NCBI GenBank assembly: GCA_946902985.2
Contig: OX336389.2
Location: 131,847,572 to 131,911,571 of the forward strand
From: Meconema thalassinum
Taxonomy: Eukaryota > Arthropoda > Insecta > Orthoptera > Tettigoniidae
Length of the DNA: 64,000 bases
Direction of reading: 5' to 3'
The notes beneath the pieces are model-generated. The model was not told the DNA's origin. It made no database searches and was given only the letters and a program-made list of their open reading frames with translations. The translations under genes and the position numbers were made by a program. Positions 1 to 11,100 of the stretch are shown here, in pieces. The stretch's first letter is position 1, and each line of letters begins with the position of its first letter.

Positions 1-1303
1 CCTTTTGTCTCCTACCCCCACTTTTTTACCTTCCTTGGTCCCTCCGCGCTTCGCTGAGCATGTCTCACTTGTACGTCGGCAGTTGACTTAGTCAGTCAAG
101 GCTCAACTAGAGCCAGTCTCCTCAAACCAAGAGGCACTCTCTACATTCTACGCCATGTTGGCACATTAAGTTTATACGTCAAAGGGAACTTCACCTTCGC
201 CATGCAACAAAAATAAGTACATACTTCAGGTTTTAACCTCATCTTCATCGGTTTTACTGTCTTCATGCTTTTAACGACTATTTTATAGGTAGTGTGAGAT
301 ATTTATTTGTGGCAATAATCATTCTTCGTGGGATTTTCCATGTTGGGCTTCTATCCAATTAAGCCAACCTTCGTAAAAAGCAGCATTTCTTATGCTTATT
401 AAATGAGAGATCTTCTCACAACGGGGGATATTATAGAATACCCACTGTCTATAAATATTAAGCTTGTTCCACCGCTGGAGTAACTTTGACCCTATTCTAC
501 CATTAAGATCGTTCTGGAACTTTCCAGAGTCTGCACTTTATCTACAAGTCAAGCCGTCATGTATCATTCACTCATTTGTGGGAATGCCATTTCAAACTAA
601 GGAATCTACCTTATAAATTAATGCTCAATAGCTAAATTTTCTTCCACCGTTGGGATTTTTTCTGGCGCATTTAATTGTAATCCACAACTTTCTCAAGTAA
701 TAGACTTTCGCCTATCCAGTGCAACCAGTCATTTTTCACAATTGCAATAACTTTCTTTGCCATAAACCTTTGCGCTACTACAGTGAACTTTTCATCCATT
801 CAACAGACTATAGTGAAAACTAGTGCTTGTTCAACATTTCTACCGCGTCGCGATCGTCCGATTACCATAAATAAGGCCATGAACATTTATCCTCAATCCC
901 AATTGATCTTTCCTAAACCCTTTACTAACAAACCATAATAATAAATTTATTACTTTAAGTCTTGTTTTCAATGAGGTGTCATTCTATAGAAGTGCCCTCC
1001 CCTTTTTCTTATACAACATTAACCCAGATAACCCTGAATTTCTTTTTCGTTGAGATTTGTTTTTGTTCCATGAAGATCTTCTGTTAAAGATGTAAGGAGG
1101 CCGGAAAAAGTGGTTTTAATTACGTGCCATGCCTAGTTTGCTGGAAATCAGACATCCTTCCAGAAGGACGTCAGGGATATTCACTATCAAAATTAAATCC
1201 GTGTGAATTACTTCATAATATTCATTGAATAAAATATTTTATTACATAAAATACAGTAAAACTTTATTTTACTCTAGAACTATTTAAGAAACAACAATTG
1301 AAT

Positions 1304-1992
1304 GGTTACAACTTTGTATGAAGTACTACAAAGCAAGAAACATGCAAAGCACAGTCACATTTTATGCACCTTGAAGTGCACTTTTTCGAGCAGTGTTTGG
1401 AATGAAGTTGGTTTTTTTTCTTGTTTGTGTAGGCATCTGTGGGAAGGTCTGAGACGTAATGATGTATTCCATCGTAACGGACATCAGTTTTCCTTGTTTC
1501 CTTGTTTTGGACATCCTTAGGTAGAGCTCACTCTTCTATTGGATGCCAATATAGATCTAGTTACACTCCTCAAGTGCAAGTGGTCAAATTTTCCACCATC
1601 CTAGCGATACAGCTGCCAAGCATTTTGCTCTGCCAGGTCTCTAGTATGTGCTATTGTGGGAAAATGCCATTTTTTTCCTCTGATTGATACTCTGAAAGTA
1701 ACACATTTTCATCAGTTCGATCAATCCCACCCATTTCGTTGTTATAAGGGGAAAACAAGCTTGGTTGAGGTACGGGTATTATTGTCCTCTGCTGGTGGGA
1801 AAATAGGGATAAATTACTCAAGGGACTGAACTTGTCAAAGTTAGTAGTATGCCGATGAAAGACCACATTTCAGTATTAGACACATCACGAACTTTGTTCT
1901 TCTTTGCAGCATACTGATTGGTAAAAATTATTATTGTTTGCACAACTTGTTCATCAAATAATAATTTGAAATATTCGAATGGTGTTTTCATT
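1304..1992 (-). pseudogene. piggyBac transposase remnant, core and C-terminal zinc finger
   Basis: Read on the minus strand from the edge of the inner element. The first block has TPFEYFKLLFDEQVV, TNQYAAKK and EMWSFIGILLL, the N-terminal part of the piggyBac DDE domain, ending at a stop after TSSVP. It then jumps to YNNEMGGIDRTDEN, the late catalytic-domain motif, and ends in a cysteine-rich tail (CSKKCTSRCIKCDC, then CF and LH) matching the piggyBac C-terminal zinc finger, closing at TAA near 1304. The central catalytic segment is missing, so there is an internal deletion around 1800. Recognised by motif, not by search. Confidence 0.8.
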
Positions 1993-1995
1993 TAT

Positions 1996-4685
1996 TAGCC
2001 CAGTCAATAAAGGTTTAGTGTCGCAACTAATTAGAGGATAGCTGATTTTTTTCAGGATGTTAGTATATAAAGTATAAAGTAAAAAAACACAAAGTCCCGA
2101 CCCCCACCCCCCTTGCTTCCACCCCCACCCCCTCCCCAACCTTACAAGAGGAGTACTCTGGTTTAATGCTTACAGTTAAAGAACTAATGAAGTTACAAAC
2201 GCGATCTTTAATAATCTTACGCCTAACATTATTCTAAACAAATTATGTCATATAAACTTTTTATGTAGATAGCGTAATTCCACCGTAATACTCCAATATA
2301 TGCAAAGAAAACTGCCACTACAAAACACAAAAAGTAACTTCAACCTATTGTACCTTTTTATCCTTCCGTCATACAATGAAATGTTTTGCACAAAACTTAT
2401 AGACAATTTAATTAGCTTTAAAAATATGTGTCTACTATAATGCTTACCGTTCAAATGATGGCTTCAAAGAGAGCGATGAACAGTAATGGCCACCGCGTCG
2501 CCGCGCCAGACGAAGCAGCGCCGCGCCGTTGTCACTCGATGCTGAAGGGCATCGCTGTATGTACTCATATCCTTAATCTTGAATAGTCATTGAGTTTATG
2601 ATGATGAAATATAAAAACTTTAACTTCAACTTTTCATTACCAAAATCCTGTACTTAGTACACTTTTATAGCTGACAAATAATAAAGTTTCATTGTATAGT
2701 ATTTTTGATAACTTATTAATTCCTGCACAACTAACACGGCCTAATAATAAACAACGTTTATGTTTTTCCTTTTTTTAGTATAAAGGGTCATTTTCTAATG
2801 TTTCATCAGTTTGGACTGAAGAATTTTTACAATACATTCCACTGCAGTTCACACACATAGATGTGCAATCGAACCCAGCTTTACGACAACTACAGCTTGT
2901 AACACAAAATGTTTTGCAATTACAAGTTATCAGTAGAAGAAGTTCACTTGGAGCAGCAGGATTCGTCATGGGCTTAGGTATCAGTCTGTTATTTGATGTA
3001 TACTGACAACCCCATTCTTCTGCCGGAATTTTACAACCTAACCAAGTTTGAATCTGGTGGTAAACCCTCAAAATATGTTGATGAGTAGCATCGAAGTTGG
3101 TGGAGGTTTTGCTAAATCAAAATTAGACTTGAGAGACATTTTTGCGGTTAATTGCTTGAACTTAAAGTACCTGGCTTCATTGAGGGTTTTGAACTTTGAT
3201 AAGTTGTACATGCTTAGGATAAACTGTTCTCCACTTTCTAGAAGGATATCTTTTGTAATGTCTTGTTTTGTGAAAAGCTCAGCCTGAGATCTAGCTTCAG
3301 TTGATTTACGTATCATGTCGGCTGCTTTTTACTTCCCTAGCCCATAGAAAGCAGACGTCGTATCACAACCAGTCATTGAATGAGAAAAAAGCAGTAACGT
3401 TTGCTGCTTGACATGTTGATTTATAAGTAAATCGGCAGAGTACAGTTTGGACGTTGACGACGAAGGCTTGAAGAAGAAAAGTTTGGCGTCTTGCTGGGGA
3501 GCTAATGCTACGAGTAAAACCAAGAGATCTGTATCAGTTCCCACGACAACAACTGTAGTATTATTAGTTTGCACATATTTAATTGCCTGATCGACAATGA
3601 CAGTGTCAGCGTCACCTTCCGCAGAAAAAAAATTAATATCCTCAGTCACACAAAATGTTGTAATTGCTTCTATCAACCTCTTTTTGTTATGAGGGTTTGC
3701 TAGAAAGTCTGCTTGTTGTGTTGTGCAAACTGTATTTTCATTAAAAAAAATGTGTGAGATGATTTCTTTGATGCTCTTCTCTCTTGTTCTTGCTGTTTTG
3801 TGGTTGAAAAGTTGGGATAACCGTCGAATACCACTGTAACTTTATTTCCGTATTTCCAAAGTATAGAGCTTAAATAAGAATCTATTATTTCCTTAAAAGT
3901 GCTGTTTTTTCTCCAAACCACAGCATGCAACAAATATCCACCATCCATCACAAAAACATCTTCATTTGCCTTGAAGCTTTCTTCAACAATTCCATCTTCA
4001 AATAATTTCATAAACAATGCTTTCGTACCTTTACGTATTGATGCCTCGTCAAATAGTGACGGTGGGTGAGATTCTAATTCGGACTCAAAATAAGATTTCA
4101 ACTTAACGGGGCTGTCACAGATGCATAAAATTCGATTGAATATTTGCTGGGAGTTAACTGAAACTTCTTTAGATCTCACTTTGATAGACTTGAAACTTGC
4201 CTATGTTGTAACCATATCCTTCCGCTGTAGTGCAAATGTTTCAGGAATCAAACCATTTGATACAGTACTCACTCCCTTTTCACTTGCGTATTTTCCACAG
4301 TCATAATTCATTTTTTGTATATCTTCCCTAATGATTTCTGCTGCTGTTCTAACAATTCTTTTACGTTCGCCTTCAGTAGTTGTTTCTCTGTTTTTGTACC
4401 ACGAATCTAATACCTAATTCTTAAATAAATTGTTAAAAATATTGTAAGGAGTAAAATAAAAAAACAATCACGTCTGTAGCTTTATTAGTTTTCGAGCTGT
4501 AAGCATTTAACCATAGTACTGCTCTAGCAAGGTATAGGAGGGGGTGGGGGGAAAGCAACAGGGGTGGGGGTCGGGACTTTGTAATTTCTGGCTATTTACT
4601 TTGTATACTAACATCCTGCAAAAATTCAGCTTTCCTCTAATTAGTTGCGACAAAGCGTATATTTTTACCTTTATTGACTGGGCTA
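1996..4685 (-). mobile_element. 2.69-kb long-TIR element carrying a FEN1/XPG-like nuclease gene; family not recognised
   Basis: Two inverted arms of about 215 bp (1996-2210 and 4472-4685) begin with the same 18 bp, TAGCCCAGTCAATAAAGG, and stay alignable through the C-rich/G-rich blocks. The flanking TAT (1993-1995 and 4686-4688) may be a 3-bp target duplication. The only coding content is a broken minus-strand gene at 2775-4425. Outside the arms, piggyBac transposase sequence is interrupted, so this is a discrete insertion. I cannot assign it to a named superfamily. Confidence 0.75.
2775..4425 (-). pseudogene. FEN1/XPG-like (PIN-fold) nuclease with C-terminal CXC cysteine domain
   Basis: Coding pieces in order (minus strand): 4425-4204, 4200 to about 3745, about 3745-3332, 3328 to about 3085, about 3085-2775. 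Visible motifs: FVMDGGYLLH (first acidic residue), VVFDGYP followed by a basic KQQEQERR stretch, SAEGDAD, VVVGTDTDLLVLL, and MTGCDTTSAFYGLGK, which resembles the GCDY...GIGK helix-hairpin-helix of FEN1/XPG nucleases. The C-terminus has CNCKTFC and CSCRKAGFDC in a CXC (tesmin/TSO1-like) arrangement. Damage: TAG at 4201-4203, a frameshift at the A-run 3743-3750, TAA at 3329-3331, and a frameshift near 3085. An AG splice acceptor may lie just upstream at about 4420. Function is inferred from motifs only. Confidence 0.7.
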
Positions 4686-4692
4686 TATAGCT

Positions 4693-4800
4693 TTTAGCTC
4701 ATTATTGCTCCAGTTATACTCTGCAGGATTGGGGCGTTTGCGCGTTCTCCTAAATTTCTTAAATTTACCCCGATTTTCTTGATTCGAGCAGATTGGCAAA
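4693..4800 (-). pseudogene. piggyBac transposase remnant, N-terminal piece
   Basis: On the minus strand just outside the inner element, an open stretch reads LLESRKSGKFKKFRRTRKRP and then YNWSNNELKA. This is a basic N-terminal region followed by the W-containing segment that normally precedes TPFEYF in piggyBac transposases. It is separated from the rest of the gene (1304-1992) by the 2.69-kb insertion and from further upstream sequence by the SINE at 4861-5115. A 5129-5312 open stretch on the same strand, starting MAPLNLSHLTRAEVF, may be more of the N-terminus, but I cannot confirm it. Confidence 0.55.
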
Positions 4801-4860
4801 CTTAAAAACAAGAAATGAACGTGATTTATATCCTTTATGGAATAAAGTGATACCAACTAT

Positions 4861-5115
4861 AGCAAATCCAACTCCGTACAGGCCATGGAGGCCCTGGGAG
4901 TAGTGGAAGGTAGAGACTTCCACTTTCTGTGACATCGGCACTAGCTGGGATGGAGTTATCAGCGCCAAGCCCGACCGTCTTTGCTCCCAGGAATTACCTT
5001 GGTACTCCGAAAGTAGTAGTTTTGTTTTTAAAATCCACTACCTGGATGGGGATCGAACCCACTCCCTTTCAGTTGGAAGCTCACCGCCTCTACCGACTGC
5101 GCCACGCAGCCCCCT
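4861..5115 (-). mobile_element. tRNA-headed SINE, family S1
   Basis: Flanked by a near-perfect 13-bp target duplication, TGATACC(A/T)ACTAT, at 4848-4860 and 5116-5128. The minus strand begins GGGGGCTGCGTGGCGCAGTC with a B-box GGGTTCGATCCCC, a tRNA-derived head. A second copy is at 32811-33107. Confidence 0.85.
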
Positions 5116-5128
5116 TGATACCTACTAT

Positions 5129-5784
5129 GTAAATAGTTAATATTTAGTATTTTCTGCATACACAAAGACTGACGTACAGGTATAATCTCGATTAGCGAGG
5201 GAGCATTTGAGATGCTGAGGAATGCTTCTGATTGCAGTTGGGAACCTGGAAAATGATCAATTGTAGCAAAAACTTCCGCCCGAGTCAAATGACTCAAGTT
5301 CAGGGGTGCCATTCCTTTAAATGATCGCTAGGAGTTCATTCAGAGTAAGAACCTTGCTAAAACAAAAAATACATCGTATTTCCCTGACGTCCTTCTGGAA
5401 GGATCCGCAGTTTTAGGTAACAATAACTTCAACTAATATTGGTACAGCGTACAAAAATATCATCACATATGTCGGACAACATCCATAGAGTTCGTGTGAC
5501 AAAGTTTTCTAATCATCCAGGCATACCTGTGGTCGTAATACTTACCCTTCTACAATGATGTCAGTCAATTCGCCCATCACAGAAACATCGGTTCACCTTT
5601 AACGCTATTGTTGCTAACAAAATGTCTGCACGGCTGTGCATTCTGCCACAAACTGATGACAAGTTATTGGCAGGACTGTAAATACACGCATACGTGCAGA
5701 TAGCTTCTTGTTTTTACCACTAGAGCACACCGAACTTGACCTATTCGTTCGTCCTTCTGGAAGGACGTCAGGGATATCTGGGTT
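5129..5784. other. piggyBac left-over sequence with subterminal palindromes
   Basis: Non-coding right part of the piggyBac. The near-palindrome GTCCTTCTGGAAGGACG, followed by TCAGGGATAT, occurs at its right end (about 5750-5775). It recurs inverted near 5386-5405 and again near 1152-1180 in the left end. No other gene seen. Confidence 0.6.
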
Positions 5785-7249
5785 TTAATTAACTTCTGCA
5801 TAAATACGTGTCTAGCACACGTTTTAAACATACATTGTTTCTCCCTTCTAATTAGAGAATACAATTCTTTCAACTCATTAGTGAGTTATTTCTAGGTCTC
5901 ACGAAAGGGAAACTTGCCCTATTTGTCTCGTGATTCCTATTTAACCATAGGAAGTCTAGAACCTTCCTTTTGACTTTCTCTTCAGGTTTCACAGTAAGTG
6001 ACCTGTCCTATTTTGTAACTATTATAAAAGTAATTCAGCGTAAATATAAGAAGTTATAGGAACTTCTCTTCCATTCTACCTGTTTTCTTTTTTTGTTATT
6101 TTCGAAGTTGTAACTTTTTCTAAGATAGGTACTTGGGAATTTCTGAAAGTACACGCATTGTACTCGATTTAATGTTTAAACTTTAATCACTTAATTTGTC
6201 TTTTTTAAATCTTACAAAGATTTTAGTACATATATAAGGTTTGAAACCTAAAGAATTGCTAATTGCCTGGAGCAAACTTTAAATGTTAGGAGGTCTGCGA
6301 CCCCAAATTGTTACCAAAAATTGAAACTATATACTTGTCAAATTTATTAGACATTTTTGCATTGTTAAATAAATTCAAACTTTCCTTTTCGACTCATCAT
6401 TTCTCTAATACAACGGTTAGGCAAGATCCTGTCTTCCTTGGCTCTTCCTACTCAATGCCATTAAATCTATTGATAGGGCTTTCACCACTCGTTGCATTTG
6501 AGCAAGAACTCTTAGTGGTAATCTCGTTAAAGTTTCTCTTAGCTTTAATAGCTAATTCTAACTGGCCAGTAAGGCAAGTACAGCTCGCTACGCCAGCTAC
6601 CTGCTTGTGGAGATCCTCTCCGAAAACTTATGGTTGGTTTTCCAAAAGATAAGTGTTTCTCTTTGCCTAAACTTTTAGTCGGCTCCTTGCTGAGTAAAAG
6701 CTTAGCCATTTCCAAATGCAACTATTGGTTCACTTACCAAAATTACTCCCCAAGGTATAATTTTTTTAATCACTATCCTTCTTTGAAGCACTTGGTCGCT
6801 TTTTCAGGAACTCTATAACTTCGAAAACTGGAAATACTAAACCTGATTCAAATTATTGGCATTCTTCGAATTACTTTGCAAAAACGAATTTCTTTGAACA
6901 GACATACAATAAATCTGTTCCTCTCTGTCTTGCCAGACCATCACCCTTCCACATAGTAGGCATATGCATGCTTGAGAGGGAATACACTAAAGCCACTCTC
7001 TTGCAAACCGCCCAAGGCCTAGCTGCGTTTCCCGTCAGCTTCGACCAGGTCCTTACCCACTTTAGGTATAAGAGAGCGGATTTGCGGTGGCAACCGCCTC
7101 TGAGTGCATTTAAAGTTAAATTTATAACTTTTGTGGGACTCTCCTCCTATTTCTCCATCCTTTTTCTCCAGTCCGAAACCCACCTCCTTTTCTTTATCAT
7201 CTTCCCTTGGTGGTTAGTTTATTCCTCATCCAATAATCTACACAAAATG

Positions 7250-7267
7250 TGGTCCCGGAAAGCCGGG
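7250..7267 (+). other. Candidate primer binding site of the BEL/Pao element
   Basis: Nine bases after the end of the left LTR lies TGGTCCCGGAAAGCCGGG. It begins with TGG, as expected for complementarity to a tRNA 3' CCA end, and it can also fold on itself (TCCCGG/CCGGGA). The tRNA species was not identified. Confidence 0.5.
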
Positions 7268-7509
7268 AGAGTCCATTTTCTATTCCTATTCTTTTTTAAA
7301 GATCATTTGGCAATACCTTGCAAATTATTAATATCTGCTTTGAATCTTTCAGCTATAACTACATCATGCAAAGCCTGTGAAGGGGAAAGAGGCCGCTCCT
7401 GTCTCCCGTGGTGTGTCCCTTTCTTTCAACTTATTTGCTGCTGCCAGCTTGACAGCATTTCCAAGGTTCCACAGTTTCGTGAGTTACATTTTAATCTATT
7501 TTCTTTGAC

Positions 7510-8109
7510 ATGGCTCCTACTGAAAAGGATAAGGATGAAAAACTTACTTCTAAACGAGCATCCTATAAAGGGCAAATTACCCGATTCAGAAAGTACATAA
7601 AAGAGTTAGATCCCTCAGAAGCTCAATTAGACTTGTTGAAACATCGTGTAAGGGATTTTGAACGTTCTTATGAAAATTATTGCAACATCCAAACTGAAAT
7701 AGAAACTTGTATGCTCAATCAAACCGAAGATCGAGTCGAAGTAGAAAACCAATATTACGAAGGCATAGGTTCTGCCTTCAAAATAATACGCCAACTCGAA
7801 GAGGAGCAGAAAAAGGACGCTTCTGTTCTTGGTTCCCTTCACGAACCACAAACTTCTTTCCGTGATGGTACTTACAAGCCCAAACCAATTTTACCTAAAA
7901 TTGATTTACCCCATTTCTCTGGAGATGAATCTTCTTGGGATTCTTTCTATGAATTATTTTGCTCTCTTGTTCATGACAATGAAGAAATTCAAGTCATATA
8001 CAAGTTTCATTACTTGAGATCTATCCTCCGAGGTCAAGCCTTGCAGTTAGTTGAAGCACTTCCTCTAAGTGCCGAAAATTACCCCATTGCCTTTAACTTA
8101 TTAAAATAA
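7510..8109 (+). CDS. BEL/Pao Gag-Pol polyprotein, N-terminal part (ends at premature stop)
   Basis: First 199 codons of the Gag-Pol frame, starting at the ATG in ttgacATGGCTCC. Residues 1-120 are charged and probably coiled-coil. From about residue 128 comes the DUF1759-type Gag segment with LPHFSGDESSWDSFYELF, which in this family precedes the zinc knuckles. The frame ends at a TAA (8107-8109). The same frame continues directly after it as RYGNLRLRIQRHMKALLNLP, which is the expected continuation of the domain, so the stop is a point nonsense change and not a natural Gag terminus. The product would be a truncated Gag. Confidence 0.85.
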   Translation: MAPTEKDKDEKLTSKRASYKGQITRFRKYIKELDPSEAQLDLLKHRVRDFERSYENYCNIQTEIETCMLNQTEDRVEVENQYYEGIGSAFKIIRQLEEEQKKDASVLGSLHEPQTSFRDGTYKPKPILPKIDLPHFSGDESSWDSFYELFCSLVHDNEEIQVIYKFHYLRSILRGQALQLVEALPLSAENYPIAFNLLK

Positions 8110-11100
8110 AGATATGGAAATTTACGGTTACGTATTCAACGCCATATGAAGGCTCTATTGAACCTACCTGCGTCACAGCACAATGACGTCACTAGTTTGC
8201 ATACTCTCATTGATACTACGCAGCTTCATGTTAAAGCTTTATCCCAACTAGATCAACCCACTGAACACTGGGACACTTTCCTAATACATTTAGTGGTTTC
8301 TAAAGGTGATACTGCTACCCTCAAAGCTTGGGAAATCGAACTTTCTACAAAAGACGATTACTCTTACGAGCATTTAGTCACTTTCATAAACGCTAGATGC
8401 CAACTCTTAACCGCTCTAGCTAATCAAAGTGAACCCTCTTCCCCGAGTTCCAAATTTGAATTAATGTCTATCAAACCTAAAAGCGAACGCTTAGCGTCTA
8501 ATACCCAAAAACCCGGGTCCAGCTCATCCAAATTTAAATCAAACACTACTGGTTACCAAACTAGGTCTAGTGAACGTCGTGTTGCTAGCTCTATTGTTTT
8601 AAACACTCAAAGCGAACCCCGCAAGTGCATACTTTGTAAAGATCCCCATGCCCTATACCTCTGTAAATCCTTTAAAGAAATGTCAGTCGACGACAGAAGA
8701 AAATTAGTTTCCCAGAACAAACATTGCTTCAATTGCCTGGCGCCTACTCATTCTGCTTCAAATTGCAAGTCCACAAGACTTTGTTTCCATTGTGAAAAGG
8801 CTCATCACACTTTGCTACATCGTCATGTTCAGGCAAGGTCATCGACAGCATCTACTTCTCAAAAAAGTGATAATGCTAACAGTTCCAATGCTTCATCATA
8901 TATTCAAAATGCCAAGTCCATTCGCAGTGCTCAAGTATTATTGTCTACTGTCCAAATCGAAGTTCAGGATAACTTTGGCAACTGGGTCCGTGCACGCGGT
9001 CTTCTTGATTCAGCGGCAACTCATGATTTTGTGTCTAATTCTTTGATTAGAAAACTACGCCTACCTGTAAACCCCACTTCTATTAACGTATCAGGCATTA
9101 ACAGCTCAAAATCACAAGCTGTACAATTCTCAAAGTTAACCATAAGAGACATTTGTCACAGAAACAACCTTCTTAAACTGAATTGTCTAATTCTCAATAG
9201 CTTTGGAGAAGACACTCCAAGTCACTCTGTGCATATTTCAGGGATAAACATTCCCTCGCATTTAAGGCTAGCCAATCCTTTGTTCAACATACAAAATCCT
9301 ATTGACATACTCTTTAGTGCCAATGTTTTCTGGAATTGCCTTCGTAAACAGGTTCGCAAGTTATCCTCAAACGTGGTCGCCAGAGACACTAATTTTGGAT
9401 GGATCGTCACAGGTCAACTTCCCCATTATTCTCCCCAACCTGCATCGCAATGCTACTTTGCCAATACTGACCTGGAACAGTTCTGGAGGCTTGAAAGCGT
9501 TGATCCTCCTAACGTAACCTCTTCAGAAAATGAATTCTGTGAGCAACTTTTTTTGAACACCACCACTCGTTCTTCTGATGGCCGGTTCATTGTTCAAATG
9601 CCAAGATTACATAATCCTCCGAAACTTATTAACTCTCAACCCAAAGCTCGAAAGGCTCTCTTTGCTATCGAGAGCAAGTTCAAGAAAGAACCTCTTGTTA
9701 AACAGCAGTACACTGATTTCATGGATGAGTATGAAAGCTTAGATCATATGGAAGTTGTTAACAAATCTGATGATGAATCCCACCCCCCAATTGAAACTGT
9801 TTATTTAAATCATCATCCCGTATGGAAAAACCCTCTTGTAAAAGATAAAATCCGAGTTGTTTTCAATGGTTCATCACCCGACGTTAATGGCAACAGCCTT
9901 AACGACACTCTTTACTCTGGTCCTGCTATTCAGTCAGATCTATCTGCTATACTCTTAAACTTTCGATTATTTCCCATAGCTGTTATAGCTGATATAAAAC
10001 AGATGTACCGCCAAGTTTTAATTCAACCGGATCAACGAGATCTCCAAAGAATTTTGTGGCGTGATGAAATCAGTAAGCCTATTAAGGTATTTCGTTTAAA
10101 CACAGTTACTTATGGCTTAAAACCCTCTGCTTTCCTTGCTATCCGATCCCTACACTTGCTAGCCTCTCAAGATGGTCATTTATTTGATTCTAAAGCTTCT
10201 GAAGCATTAACTACGTCCTTCTATGTTGACGATTATTTGCAGTCGTTTCCCACTCTGGAGGAAGCTTCCTTCGTGTCCTTAGAACTTCAAGCATTGCTAA
10301 GGAATGGAGGTTTCCCACTTCATAAGTGGAATTCCAACTCCCCTGAGTTTCTCACCCAGTTTCCTATTGAAGACGTTGATCCCTCCTCTGTCGAAATTTG
10401 TGGAAACTCCGAATCCATAAAAACTCTAGGAGTTCATTGGTGCACTAGCACTGACACTCTCGTCTATAAAGTTTCGCTCGCCGAAGAGCTCCCTAACACA
10501 AAAAGACAAATTCTCTCTGAAATTGCAAAAATTTTTGATCCGCTTCAATTCCTTGCCCCAGTTATCGTTATGGCCAAACTCTTCATGCAAGAGCTGTGGT
10601 CGCTCAAATGTGAATGGGATGACACTGTTCCCCTTTCTTTTCTAAATCGTTGGCTTTCGTTTCGCAGCAATTTGCTGGATCTTTCCCTTATTGAAATTCC
10701 TAGGAATTTAATTAGCTCTCATTCTAATGCATCTTTTTTCCTTCATGTGATCGCGGACAGTTCCGAAAAAGCTTACGGTTGCTGCGCATATTTAGTTTAT
10801 CGCGGTCCATTAAATGGATCTTCAGTCTCCAACCTTGTTTGTGCCAAATCGAAGGTAGCTCCTCTTAAAACTATCACTTTGTCTAGGCTTGAATTGTGTG
10901 CTGCACTCATGGCCGCAGAACTTGTCAAAATATTACGGGAAGTGTTAAAAGTCGAATTCTCGCAAATCTTTCTCTGGAGCGATTCCATGATCACCCTTTC
11001 TTGGATCGTCAAGAACCCCTCTCACTGGCAAACTTTTGTTGCAAACAGGGTTTTCAAAATTCAAACCCTTTCTTTGGGATGTCAATGGAGGCATGTGCCC

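Larger units (their letters stand above)
1023..5784 (-). mobile_element. Degenerate piggyBac transposon inserted in the left LTR
   Basis: Inserted at TTAA: TTAA precedes the element (1019-1022) and follows it (5785-5788), and the empty site TTAATTAA is preserved in the right LTR. Ends are CCCAGATAACCCTGA and TCAGGGATATCTGGG (inverted, one mismatch), followed on the right by two extra T. CCC ends and the TTAA target are piggyBac hallmarks. The minus strand carries a transposase remnant. The copy holds a 2.69-kb element (1996-4685) and a SINE (4861-5115), so its own length was about 1.8 kb. Confidence 0.85.
1..7241 (+). repeat. Left (5') LTR of the BEL/Pao element, split by an insertion
   Basis: 1-1022 matches 13237-14257 and 5785-7241 matches 14254-15711 on the same strand. 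The two pieces join at the sequence acaTTAATTAActt seen intact in the right LTR. The window begins a few bases inside the LTR (right copy starts TGTTCTCC). Total LTR length is about 2.48 kb, long for the family. By eye I count roughly 35 substitutions against the right LTR, about 1.5 percent. Confidence 0.92.

Noticed and set aside
5028..5312. 94-codon minus-strand frame starting MAPLNLSHL
   Set aside because: Its C-terminal half is SINE S1. The first half may be piggyBac N-terminus but is not secure enough to list as a gene.
6308..7600. 114- and 210-codon frames in the BEL LTR (and their copies in the right LTR)
   Set aside because: They lie in the LTR and 5' leader, differ between the two LTR copies by changes that truncate them, and have no domain.
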